DNA from: Brachionus rotundiformis
Taxonomy: Eukaryota > Rotifera > Eurotatoria > Ploima > Brachionidae
Direction of reading: 5' to 3'
DNA: 64,000 nt
Assembly: GCA_016802295.1 (NCBI GenBank)
Contig: JAESIW010000180.1
Span: 2,412,039-2,476,038 of the forward strand
Part shown: positions 47,740-57,600 of the stretch, one piece after another
Layout: each line of letters begins with the position of its first letter
How positions within the stretch are numbered: position 1 is the first letter of the stretch
Position numbers and translations under genes: made by a program
The notes under the pieces: generated by a model
The model's database searches: none
What the model was told of the DNA's origin: nothing
The model's input: the letters and a program-made list of their open reading frames with translations, nothing else

Positions 47740-48446
47740 TATAAGCGTACAAAATTTAGGCATTTTTAATTCAAAATTTAGTTATTTTTTGGTAAGATAC
47801 AAGAAAATATTTGGCATATTTATCCGTATAAAAATAGATTTTATTTTTATATGTAAAGTAACTTTACAAGCCTTGAACAAATCTTTTCGACGCTTTAACA
47901 AATGAGACATAAGATCAAGTAAAATAAGAAAAATTTTTAAATGGAATATTTCTGTGTAGTGTAAGAACCAGCTTTATTATAGCGTTTTTAAAAACTTAAT
48001 TGAATATTTAAAGTTTTATTTTTTCATTTAGTGAAAAATAAAATTAACTTATTACAATAATTATTTTTTAAGTCACGTTCTTAATTCAACAAAAAAACAT
48101 CTGTTTGAATAAAATTAAGTTTGTGTGAACTTATTCCTAGTATTTTGAAAGTGAAATAAAAAACACTAAATGTTAAATTTTATCTAGTTTAGTAAATTTT
48201 TATCTCTTTGTATTAATATTTTTTATTTAACTTCACTAAGCAATTTAAAATATTCAATGGCCTTTAAAAAAATTTTAAAATTTACTTTTTTAATAAAAAA
48301 CAAACAGTTAGTATTCGGACTAATTCATGGTCTATTCTTTTGAATATTAAATTATATTTAAATAATAATAATAAATTTTTTTAAAAATTTATCTACACGT
48401 AATAATATTTTCACCTTTTTGAAAAAAATTGATTAACAGAACTGTC
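47740..48446. other. Divergent promoter region of fumarase and ZIP7
   Basis: 707 bp, AT-rich, no ORF. No recognisable TATA or initiator that I would defend. Confidence 0.5.
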
Positions 48447-49843
48447 ATGATAGCATTAGGGTCTAAGCGCATCTTTATCTTCATAATTTCTTTTGTATTG
48501 ATCAAATCGATCATCACATCTTGGGAGCATGATCATCACCATGGACATGAGCACCAGGAAAAGCCTTCTTTCAAATACTCAAGAGAAGCAAACGAGCCTA
48601 AAAAGGACCATGGCCATCATCATGGACATGTTCATAGTCATGCACACTCTCACGATGAAAATCATGGACATCAACACAGTCACGGATCTCATGGCCATAC
48701 TCACGAAGACCACCATCATGAACATGGGCATAACCATGACCACCATGATGGACATCATCATGGCCATTCTCATGAAACTAACCAAAAAGCCAAACGATCA
48801 TCGGAAGACATTAACTTAAGGGACAAATTTAAAATTGCATGGCATGCATGTCTATCAACTTTTCTGATTAGTATTGCTCCTTTTGTTTTATTGTTTTTCA
48901 TACCATTAAAAAACAACAATATCGAAAATCAATCATTGCTAAATGTTCTGCTAGCATTTGCATCCGGAAGTTTGTTGGGAGATGCTTTTTTGCATCTAAT
49001 TCCCCATGCATTACATCCCCATTCACATGATGAAGAAAACCATTCACACTCACACGAAGAACATGATCATTCAGCTCAAACAGCTGTTGGCCTTTGGGTT
49101 TTAGCCGGAATTTTGGTATTTTTATTCGTAGAAAAAGTTGTTCGAAATATTAAAGGAGATGGTCATACCCATTCTCATGGCCATTCTCATAAGAAAGAAA
49201 ATGATGAAAAAAAATCAGAAAAAGACAAAAAAGTAGAGAAAAAAGAGAAGAAAGAAAAGCCCGCTGAAAACCAAGAAGGTAAAATAAAAATTCTAATTTT
49301 AATCAAGATAAATATCAAAACTAAAAAATTAAGATATCAAAATTGCGGGCTATTTAAATTTGGTAGCCGATTTTGCTCACAATTTTACTGATGGTTTAGC
49401 AATCGGGGCTTCTTATTTAGCTGGTCATAATATTGGTATCGTTACCACACTTACTATTTTGTTTCATGAGGTTCCACATGAAATAGGTGACTTTGCAATT
49501 CTAATACAATCTGGTTGCTCAAAAACTAAAGTAATTAAAAATTTAAATAAATATTTTTTATAGTTATTTTATTCATATTTTAATAAAGGCTATCTATTTG
49601 CAATTAGTCACTGCTTTAGGCGCCTTGAGTGGAACAGTACTGAGTTTATTTTTTGAATCAGCAATGAGTGGTATCGCGACATCCTGTATTTTACCATTTA
49701 CTGCTGGAGGCTTTATATACATTGCCACTGTTTCAATCATGCCTGATTTGAGAGAGAGCCCTAATTTAAAACAATCAATAAAGGAAATTATAGCTCTGAT
49801 TGCTGGTATTTCTATGATGGTTGTTATTGCTTTTATGGAATAG
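48447..49843 (+). CDS. SLC39A7: ZIP7 (SLC39A7/Catsup) zinc transporter of ER and Golgi
   Basis: Exons 48447-49278, 49334-49530 and 49589-49843 give 427 residues. A signal-like hydrophobic start (FIFIISFVLIKSIITSW) leads into a luminal His-rich region with dozens of HGH/HSH repeats between residues 28 and 115. The zinc-site helices are present as HNFTDG (TM4) and HEVPHEIGDFAIL (TM5), the LIV-1 type motif; a second His/Lys-rich loop lies before TM4. ZIP7 releases zinc from the ER to the cytosol and is activated by phosphorylation in the human protein; the corresponding Ser context here is GCSKTK. The ORF could be read from an upstream TTG, but 48447 is the first ATG. AATAAA at 50002. Confidence 0.94.
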
Positions 49844-50392
49844 GGAAAAACATTGAGAAGACTGCATACTTTGGAATATTTTAAATAAGTTTAAAAAAAA
49901 GTTGATCCAAATTCAACATTTAAAATGCATGTTAATTATTTAAATTTTTAAATGATAGTTAATCACAAATATTGACACCACTTGTTATAAAAAAAGTGTT
50001 TAATAAAAGTTATTTTTATGCTTTGATTTTATTTGCTTTTTTCTTTTAATAAAAAAAATCTTTAAATTATATCTTGAATGAAATCTTAAGCATTTGGATT
50101 ATATTTTTCAAAATAAAAATTAAGAATTATTTCCTACTTAATATACAAAATCTTCCAGAATATTAACACAAGATTAATTTGCAATTAGTTATCATTATAT
50201 TAATTAATTTAAAAATCCATCTTTATTTCATTCTTTATCTCATAAAATTTTTAAAATATCTTAAACAAAAAATCAAATATTTATTTAAAATAAGATTTCT
50301 CTAAAGCTTCGATTAAATTTTTATTTACTCCAAAAAAAATATTTACAAAAAATTAATAACTAATCGGATTATTAGTTATGTTTCCTGGTAAA
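49844..50392. other. Convergent 3' region of ZIP7 and THOC7
   Basis: 549 bp, AT-rich, including the ZIP7 poly(A) signal at 50002-50007. No other feature. Confidence 0.55.
50002..50007 (+). terminator. AATAAA poly(A) signal of ZIP7
   Basis: Hexamer 159 bp after the ZIP7 stop. Confidence 0.5.
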
Positions 50393-51148
50393 TCAGGACT
50401 CCTCCATTTCAACTTCAGGAATAGAATATTTGTCACGTTTAGTACGAGTTTCTGGCTTTGAATCCTCATCCATTTCTTCATTGGTTTCAGGTGATTGATC
50501 TTTTTTGGACCGAGATTTCGACATTTGTGCCTCGTCAAGCATATTAATTTGGTTCAAGTATTCATCCAAATTTGTATCACTTTCGATTAAGCTTTTAAGT
50601 GAGCTGAGTGATTGAAGAACAACCGAAAATTGCTTTCTTCTCAGATCTATTTTTCTATCATAATCGTACTCAGCCTTCTTTAAACCTTCTACTTTGGCTT
50701 CTAGACTTTTAATGGTATCCTGCATTTCTTTTCGGTCAGGATAATTTAGAATTTGCCGAGCTAATACGTCATATTCTTGGCGATTTTTACGTATTTTTCT
50801 TGCCTCTACCAATTCAGCTTTGTTTTCTATAATTTTTCTCTTCGCCTTTTCAATTTCATTACTTATTTTTTCATACAATACTTTATAATTTTCCTGTTCG
50901 TTTTTATTCATTTCAACAATGAACTGATTTCTGACCAAGCCAAACTCAGCATTTCCCAAATTCGAAACCAATTGTTCATATAAACTATCTGAATTTTCTT
51001 CTTCGTTTAGAATCCCATTCTCGGCATAAAAACTGTTTGTCCATTTGACAAAATTTTTGATAAGTTTATTTATAATTCTGTCCTCATTTCCGCTATCACC
51101 TTCAATCAACAATCTTTTTTTTATTATATCATCTTCGGTGCTTGACAT
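50393..51148 (-). CDS. THOC7: THOC7, THO/TREX complex subunit
   Basis: 251 residues in a single exon from the ATG at 51148. The family blocks are clear: IIKKRLLIEGD, RIINKLIKNFVKW, the long coiled-coil middle, and ARKIRKNRQEYDVLARQI with PDRKEM and LRRKQFSVVLQSL. The C-terminal 50 residues are acidic/polar and longer than in human THOC7 (204 residues). Known role: subunit of THO in the TREX complex, coupling transcription elongation with mRNA export in the nucleus. It lies 128 bp downstream of BLOC1S2 on the same strand, and a clean acceptor (TATTTTTAG, AG at 51171-51170) precedes the ATG by 21 bp, so it could be the second gene of a trans-spliced pair. Confidence 0.93.
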   Translation of the reverse strand: MSSTEDDIIKKRLLIEGDSGNEDRIINKLIKNFVKWTNSFYAENGILNEEENSDSLYEQLVSNLGNAEFGLVRNQFIVEMNKNEQENYKVLYEKISNEIEKAKRKIIENKAELVEARKIRKNRQEYDVLARQILNYPDRKEMQDTIKSLEAKVEGLKKAEYDYDRKIDLRRKQFSVVLQSLSSLKSLIESDTNLDEYLNQINMLDEAQMSKSRSKKDQSPETNEEMDEDSKPETRTKRDKYSIPEVEMEES

Positions 51149-51169
51149 TCTCAATTTAAAAAAAAAAGC

Positions 51170-51180
51170 CTAAAAATACA
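51170..51180 (-). other. 3' splice acceptor upstream of THOC7
   Basis: TATTTTTAG on the minus strand, between BLOC1S2 and THOC7. The preceding 100 bp contains no 5' exon that I can identify. Either a cis 5' UTR intron or a spliced-leader acceptor. Confidence 0.5.
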
Positions 51181-51276
51181 ATATTTTAGAGCTGTAATTA
51201 ATGCTGGAAAGAATAGATAATTAATTCTATTCGAGTATAATAAAGATTTATAAAAATGAATAAAAAATTTATTAAA

Positions 51277-51774
51277 TTATTTATAATTTTTTTCACAAAA
51301 TTGCTTGAATTTAGCTTCTAATCTCTTGGAATAAGCATCTAATTTATTAGCAGATTGTTCCAGCTCACTAACACATCTTTCAACTTCATCAATTTGGGAC
51401 AATAAAGGTACTAGTGTGGCATATGATTCGTTTAACTTTTCCATTTCGCTGCTAATGCTAGATGTATATTTGGTTAAATTTTTGTACTTGTCACAAACTG
51501 TCCTATTCATTTTTGTCAGCAGTTTGTAGTCAGAAATGCACAAGTCAATCTCTTCTTTGATATAATCACCAGTCGATTTGAGCATGTCTTTGCTCAATTG
51601 TTCAAGAATTTTTTTTGAGTTTTTTAAAGATGGATCTTGGTTAGAGACAGGAGAAGCAATAGGACTCGAAAGAATATTAGTGTCTTCTGGATTAGCAAAG
51701 CTACCCAACTCATCCTCAGTTGGTTTTGCTGAATCTTGAGTGTCTGCTACCTCATTTTCATTTACTTGTGACAT
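51277..51774 (-). CDS. BLOC1S2: BLOC1S2, subunit of BLOC-1 / BORC
   Basis: 165 residues in one exon. The C-terminal coiled-coil half matches BLOS2: DMLKSTGDYIKEE, DYKLLTKMNRTV, LNESYATLVPLLSQIDEVE and the family signature KLDAYSKRLEAKFKQF. The N-terminal 55 residues are acidic and Ser/Pro-rich and not conserved. Known role: subunit shared by BLOC-1 and BORC, for biogenesis and positioning of lysosome-related organelles; Rab7, also in this window, acts in the same system, but they are unlinked genes. THOC7 follows 128 bp downstream on the same strand. Confidence 0.93.
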   Translation of the reverse strand: MSQVNENEVADTQDSAKPTEDELGSFANPEDTNILSSPIASPVSNQDPSLKNSKKILEQLSKDMLKSTGDYIKEEIDLCISDYKLLTKMNRTVCDKYKNLTKYTSSISSEMEKLNESYATLVPLLSQIDEVERCVSELEQSANKLDAYSKRLEAKFKQFCEKNYK

Positions 51775-52368
51775 TGTTTAGCTAAAATTATGGATATTTT
51801 TTTAAAAATTAGAAAAATTATTTAAAAATTTATTGCATATGCATCTAGATCACATGCTTTTAAATAAAAATAAAAATACATTGCAAAAATTTATTTTAAT
51901 TTTAGATATTTTTTGATCAATTAAAATAAGAGCAAACAAGCTAATTTAATTGTAAGAACAAACAATTAAAAGAAAATGTTTTACAATTAATTTTTTTAAC
52001 TGAAATCATATTTTTGTTTTTATTTTATAATATATTTTGATAATAATTTGAAATAATTCAATTATAAATTAATTTTTTGATTAGTAGAATTTATATTTCA
52101 TGATCATTAATGATAAATTTAAAGCTCAAAATACAAAATTCATATATAATGTTGTAGTCTGTTCTCTTGTTTCTGAGAAGGACTCTTAAGTTCTTTTCCC
52201 AAACCATCTTTATATCTACCTCTAAAAGATCATTTAGAATTTAATATTTATATGACGGAGACTATGCACACAAAATTTTTGATCGATCGGTCACTCCTAA
52301 CGGAATTTGACCAATTTACAATTTACGGTTGATTTTACAAGATTTACCTATGAAAATATTTTTTTAAT
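51775..52368. other. AT-rich DNA upstream of BLOC1S2
   Basis: No gene seen. The zone of mobile-element remnants begins to the right of this stretch. Confidence 0.5.
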
Positions 52369-52656
52369 TTATTCCATCTTGGAATTAAGACTTGTCAAAC
52401 ACCCTATAAAATTGCTATGTTGAACCATGAAAAAATAAACATATCTCCAATCACCAAAAAGTTTTAATGTTTTAAAAGCTGTAAGAAGATAAACAAGATA
52501 AAAATATTTTTTAATCTCTGTGTATTCATCATAGGCCCAGTACATATTCACACAATTTTCGAGTAGAATACTATCATTCTTCTCAAAAAACGACTTAGAA
52601 ATAGTCAATAAGGCAAATTTTTTAAAAGGACTAAAAATTAAGTAAATTATGATCAA
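52369..52656 (-). other. Unassigned open frame of 95 codons
   Basis: A Tyr/Phe-rich frame (YWAYDEYTEIKKYFYLVYLL, and FMVQHSNFIGCLTS at the end) with somewhat coding-like composition. There is no family I recognise, no splice sites that extend it, and it lies next to decayed element sequence, so it may be a fragment of the same material rather than a gene. Confidence 0.2.
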
Positions 52657-52980
52657 GAAAAAAAAAATGTTTTAAATAATACTTAAATAATTTTTTATCT
52701 ATATTTAAAAATTAAAATTTAAATTCTTTTTTGTTTTATAAAAAATATAATTATTAGGACAAATACATTTTTCAACATGAATTTGACATATTACCTCCAG
52801 ATTTTTATTTACTATCATGTTAACTTAACATTTTACATTGATTTGATGATCAAATCAATATCAATGTAAATAATAAACTAAGTCTGATAAATAAAATTTT
52901 TTAAAGATTTTTTGCACAACTTTTGGTTTCAATATGAATATGAAAATAATTTGAATAAATATAGATGGATATTATAAATC

Positions 52981-54480
52981 ATCAATAACTTCATGAGTTC
53001 CAGACTGATTTGCTAAAGCAATTCATTTTTCTTGAGCATTTTCAACTTCTGGGGCTTCCAGAGCTGCTGATATTTCTGTTTCAATATTTTGTCCAGGCGA
53101 GTCATAATTTTCACTAATTTCTAGACTCTCATCAATTTGATTAAAGCATGAATATTAATCTGGTGCTAAGATCGAGCCTTCTAGACTAAATTCACCATCA
53201 TCTGATGACAAATTTTGAATTAGTCTTTGTAAAATTGAAAATAACTTATTTTTTGTCTCTTAGGATAATTTTTGGCTTTTGTTCCTTTTAATAAAAACAT
53301 AATTTTTAATTTTATTAATTTGAGAACGTTTTTAAACAAAAATCTTTTTTATTCGTTCTTGAAGTTCAATAAATGACTTTGGCTCTTCATTAGCATCAAA
53401 ACTCATTGGCACCTTACAGGATTTTGTCTCTGCTGATTTTGTCAAAATTTTCGCTTACAAGCACCACAGACGTCGCTCGATAATATCGCCCCTTCCGTTC
53501 TATAATTTTTAGGGGATATAATTAAAATGGCACAAAATAAAAGTAAAAAATTTATAAAAACAACTTAATTCTTAGATTCTTTTTTTTCGTCTTTTATTGA
53601 AAATGGAATATAAATTTGTCTAATTTAAACACTAAAAAAATTAAAAATAATTATTTATTTTGGCTTGAGATAGATTTTTAAAATTAGAAGTTTCACAAAG
53701 TTTAAAAAGATTCCTTATCTGCTAAATCTGGGTCGATTCAACGCAACTTAACTGTTCAAAAAATGTTATACATTTGTTAACAATTTCCTCACCATCTTTT
53801 AATTTTATAAATTTCGGCTCTCTTTCTTCGTTTTCATCTAATTCAACTTCAACTAAGGGAGCAGATTTTAAACTTTCTTCGACTACAACATTAACAATTA
53901 TTTCTGATACATTAGGTATTTCAAAAGTCTGACAAGACGCATCTGAATTAAAATACTGTACGATTGTCATATCAAACTTTTTATTAATTTCGTTTATTTT
54001 TTTTTGGCAACAAAACGAATTGGTCGTTTTCAGAATTTTTAGATTCTGTTAAAATATTTAAATGTAGTTTTAATTGCTCTTCACTACAATTGTTAAAATT
54101 GGCTTCATCTAAAACAACATGAGAGTGGCTAACTCATCAAAACCAGACCATGCATATTTGTAACTGCAGCTAGTCGGTGTGGAGCATTGATGCATGTGAT
54201 CAGTCAATATCCTGTGTAATTAATTAATTAAAAAAAGAAAAAAATAAAAATAAAATCTACCAAGCAAAGCTCTAACAAAATATGTTTTACCACTATTTGG
54301 ATCATCGACTATAAGCTATTGTTTTCGTTAATTTTGAAAAGGCTGACTCTGAAATATTTTTTATTATTCTAAAAGGCCTTCAAACTCTTTTTTTGGATAG
54401 CTAAATTCAAAGTATGGATCCTTTATTTTCGGCTTCCCTTCATCAACGTATTGATGAGCCCAAATCCAGTCACTAATGCA
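52981..54480 (-). pseudogene. Decayed ORF chain with P-loop ATPase / SF3-like helicase motifs
   Basis: Open pieces in the minus direction are separated by stops and frame changes. The 5' piece (near 54390-54480) reads DWIWAHQYVDEGKPKIK. A Walker A-like motif DDPNSGKT is at 54283-54306 (the first Gly of GxxxxGKT is Asp), and a Walker B-like HVVLDEANF is at about 54094-54120, in a different frame. An 82-codon piece (53722-53970) and acidic fragments at 52981-53430 with several in-frame stops follow. The order Walker A then Walker B about 160 bp apart resembles superfamily-3 helicase/replication proteins of small DNA viruses or transposons. The origin is inferred only. I describe the breaks and do not reconstruct the gene. 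Confidence 0.4.
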
Positions 54481-54592
54481 TCGTTTTTATATTTTAAAAT
54501 TATTTAAGACATATTTTCTTCAAAAAATTTAACAAAATTTCTTGTGTCTTGTCTCTGATTAGATTTTATTACTATCAACTACAAAAAAAAAC

Positions 54593-54929
54593 GGCATAAT
54601 GAAGTTTATGATCAAATTAAAATGATCATGCTCAAAAATTATTTTTTGTTAAATTTTATAGAATTTTCTTAATTGAAAAATTTAATGCAGAGATAGATTT
54701 TAAAATGTAACATAACATGATAAATCATGATCGATGATTGTGCAAAATTCTGCATGGATTGAATTTTTGCAGAAATTTGCAGACATAAAAAATTAAGTTT
54801 AACATTGAATGTTTACTTTAAAAATTTGATTCTGCAGTAAATTTTTTTAGTCGAAAAAATTTAAAAACATATTTTTAAAATAATTTTTGAACATGATCAT
54901 TTTAATTTGATCATAAACTTCAATATGCC
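54593..54929. mobile_element. MITE of 337 bp with about 50-bp terminal inverted repeats
   Basis: The left end reads GGCATAATGAAGTTTATGAT and the right end, reverse complemented, GGCATATTGAAGTTTATGAT. The identity continues through AAATTAAAATGATCATG and CAAAAATTATTTT with only a few mismatches. The flanks share AAAAAAC on both sides, a possible 7-bp target duplication, although it is low-complexity. The interior has no ORF. A classic miniature inverted-repeat element lying between the ATPase relic and the integrase element. Confidence 0.85.
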
Positions 54930-55002
54930 AAAAAACTTGGTAATCTTATACATATAATTGTACAAAAACTATTGTATATGTTATCGTAAAAATGTAAAAC
55001 AC

Positions 55003-55078
55003 GGAAATCTATAGAATTACGTTCTTATACGTAATTTTGTAAAATATGAAAGAAAAAAAGAAATCTCAAAATTTACTG
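55003..55078 (+). repeat. Left terminal inverted repeat of the integrase element
   Basis: Contains TATAGAATTACG, CGTAATTTTGTAAAA and TCTCAAAATTTACT in order. All three recur inverted at 56977-57050, facing each other across the integrase gene. Outer limit uncertain; TGTAAAACACGG just outside (54993) may be the real tip. Confidence 0.7.
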
Positions 55079-55185
55079 ATATTTTATTTTTTCTCGTAAT
55101 TTAAAGGAAATGTTTTAGTAATTTACGAGAATAACTGTAAAGTTTAAGTAAATTTGTAAAGTAAAATTTAAAAAAGATAAAGTTT

Positions 55186-56801
55186 TTATTTATTTTTGCA
55201 TGCCTGATTTGAGCCATGACAACGGGAATTGCAAAGAAAATTTGATTTTCGACATGAGCATCGATTAGTTGAACAAGTGGATGTACAGTTACATTTAATC
55301 ATCCCTTGGCCTCCACCAATTGAGAGCTCATTTACTGCCGCTCTTATGCCTTTAATTGACTTGCTAGTATTGACATTTAAATTCAGATTTGAGTCTTTTA
55401 ACAAATCGAAGCAATTTCTTGCGAACATATCAGTAAAAACGCCTGCTTAACAAGCCAGTTCATACAATTGAAATTTAAAATCAATGTCTATGACTCGACA
55501 TATTAGGTTTGGAGCTTCAGTAAGCCCTTTGTCAACATCGGGGATTGGCAATAATACATAATCTCCAATATTGACATCAGGCAAGTACTTTTTACTCCTA
55601 GTCCTCATTGTCTCAGCTTGCTTTGCTTGATTGTCACGAACAGTTTCCCGAATTCCAAGCAAATTATTAGCGGCCCTGTCGATCTCTGGTCCTAAATCTG
55701 ACGGTTCAACTATTGGAGTCACTTGAGTTAACTCATCTAACTGGTACTCCTTTGGATCAAAAACGTCTTCAGGACCGTCATGCTCCTCATTGTCATCCCC
55801 TAACTCCTCTTCGCTATAAGAATACCCAACAGCATCAAACAATTGTTGCTAACATTTTTTTAATGTCAGCGTTAGCCCTCTCAACACTACCTTGTGATTG
55901 AGGGTGTCTAGCTCGACCATGGATGAGCGAGAGGTCAGGCCACATGGCTTTTAACGCTAAAACAATTTGGTTTCTAAACTCCCTACCATTGTCGGACTGT
56001 AGAATAGTAGGGATTCCTAATATTGTAAAAATGTCAAATAATGCATTAGTTACCTCGACGGCGTTTTTTGCACGTAATGCTCTCAAAAGAATAAATTTGG
56101 TAAAATGGTCTTGATAAACCATAATCCACTTGAATTCGCCATCAGGCAACGTTTGCATATCAATGAGATCCATCTGTGCACGACTATTGAAGTTTTGAGA
56201 CAAAATCGGTTTTACAACAAGTCCAGTGGTTTTATTTCTTTTTTTGTTTAAGACACATTGTTGACAAGTATTGTTAAAAACTAAAAAATAATTAACTCAA
56301 TTAGTAACTTTTTTTTATTCTACCTGTAAACTTACTATTAATCATCTCAACTGTTAAATTGATGTGATTTTTTTTACATACAGGTAACATTACGTCTCGA
56401 CTCTTATGTCCTACTTGCTCATGAATTCGATAAATTGTATCAAACAAATGCTCATAAGGCACTAAAAAACGGATATTATCGTTTTCGTTTTCTCGCTTTT
56501 TTATAATTTTTTTAGTATCGCCTATATTGATCACGTCGTAATCACGTAAAATATTGTATTCGCTTTTTGTTTTTGTTCCGGATTTGTTTTTTGCTTATTC
56601 GATTGTAAGCAAAAGAGCATTATACTCTTCCGCTTTAATAAACGTATAAGTTTTTCTCTTTTTTTTGTCCGGATTTAGGAGGTCGTTTTCGACGCGCTGG
56701 ATAGCCAATCGTTCAAGCGATTCATAAAATTTTTCTTTATGAATGCGGTTATTTTCAGCCGCGACAAGTGCGCTGTCATAATTTTCGACGTTGGTTTCCA
56801 T
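55186..56801 (-). pseudogene. KRBA2-like integrase with zinc-binding, DDE core and Cys-rich tail, broken
   Basis: Starts at the ATG at 56801. The N-terminal part has NILRDYDVINIGD and the zinc-binding HEQVGHKSRD; after an apparent intron (56281-56335, GTAAGT...TTTTAG) NTCQQC completes the HHCC finger. The core has the DDE residues in DLIDM, QSDNGREF and QGSVERAN. The C-terminus carries a Cys-rich module (CNCTSTCSTNRCSC, CNSRCH) typical of KRBA2-like proteins. Damage: in-frame TAA at 56595-56597 and 55447-55449, and at about 55840 a frame change together with loss of the segment normally between IKKMLA and LFDAVG. The insertion activity must be lost in this copy. Confidence 0.8.
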
Positions 56802-56944
56802 TAAAAATAAAATAATTCCCAAAATAATTAGTTTTTAGTTTTTTTTTAATTAATTTAAGCAAAATTGTTCTCTAAATTTACGCATAAATTATCTAGTAAT
56901 TTACGAGAAGAGATTAAAAATTCTATAGAATTCCGTTAGCATAG

Positions 56945-56985
56945 TAAATTTACTAAGTAAATTTGTAAATTTACTTAGTAAATTT
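56945..56985. repeat. Perfect hairpin in the right end of the integrase element
   Basis: AAATTTACTAAGTAAATTT and its complement flank a single G. Each arm is itself nearly palindromic. It lies inside the right terminus. Confidence 0.75.
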
Positions 56986-57050
56986 TGAGAATCCAATATT
57001 TTTATATTTTTTTACAATTTTACGCATTGACACGTAATTCTATAAATTTA
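56977..57050 (-). repeat. Right terminal inverted repeat of the integrase element
   Basis: Read on the minus strand: TATAGAATTACG, CGTAAAATTGTAAAA, TCTCAAAATTTACT, matching 55003-55078. The motif TCTCAAAATTTACT occurs again just outside at 57056-57069 on the plus strand. Confidence 0.7.
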
Positions 57051-57075
57051 CTTAATCTCAAAATTTACTATTACA

Positions 57076-57600
57076 TATATTTCAAATAGATAAACTTTAT
57101 TTTTTGTTTTATCCTATTCAAAATTATCTCGATTTAAAAAAATATATTCGCAAATTACTCTTTTAATTTTTCTATATTTAAAACATTTGATTTCATTGAT
57201 TATGTAATTTGTTTAATAAATTTAAATATAAAAAAGTTTAGAATTATCGATTTTCACCTCATTTTGTGTTAAGAAATTATTTTTCATTAATTTTGTTCAA
57301 TCTATTCACAAAAAATCAGGTAAAAAAATCAAAATTATTAAGTGCCATGTTTTATTAAATAAATAATTTTAAGGTAAAGCCAAAAGCCAACATGTAAGAA
57401 ATGCATATTTAAATTAAAAAAATAAGTTTAATGAGTATCAAAATTTTTTTCAAAAGAATTTTGATGATTAAAATGGTACTTATGTTAAGGAATCGGTTTT
57501 TCACAAATTACCGATAGTTTATTTAAGTTTGATTCAATTACAATTTTTTTTGCTTATTTGATCAAATTAGACTAAAAATTATTTTGACGAACTAATTTTT
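57076..57600. other. AT-rich spacer right of the transposon
   Basis: No feature seen other than the likely 3' UTR of the minus-strand gene at 57601. Confidence 0.5.

Larger units (their letters stand above)
54993..57075 (-). mobile_element. KRBA2/Ginger-like DNA transposon, about 2.1 kb, non-autonomous by decay
   Basis: Terminal inverted repeats flank a single minus-strand integrase-type gene. There is no reverse transcriptase, protease or LTR, so this is not an ordinary Ty3/gypsy element. Integrases of this type are found in Ginger cut-and-paste transposons and in KRBA2-like genes. The outer tips TGTAAAAC (left) and TGTAATAG (right, inverted) would fit the TGTNR ends reported for Ginger. 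No target duplication could be confirmed. Confidence 0.6.

Noticed and set aside
48529..48819. Met/Ile-rich frames over the ZIP7 His-rich repeats, on both strands
   Set aside because: Shadow frames caused by CATGG/CATCA repeats in the His-rich coding sequence.
52833..52870. Imperfect palindrome around ATTTGATGATCAAAT
   Set aside because: Short and A/T-dominated; expected by chance and not linked to a gene start or an element end.
55713..55901. Plus-strand frames opposite the integrase
   Set aside because: Antisense shadows of the integrase pseudogene, without motifs.
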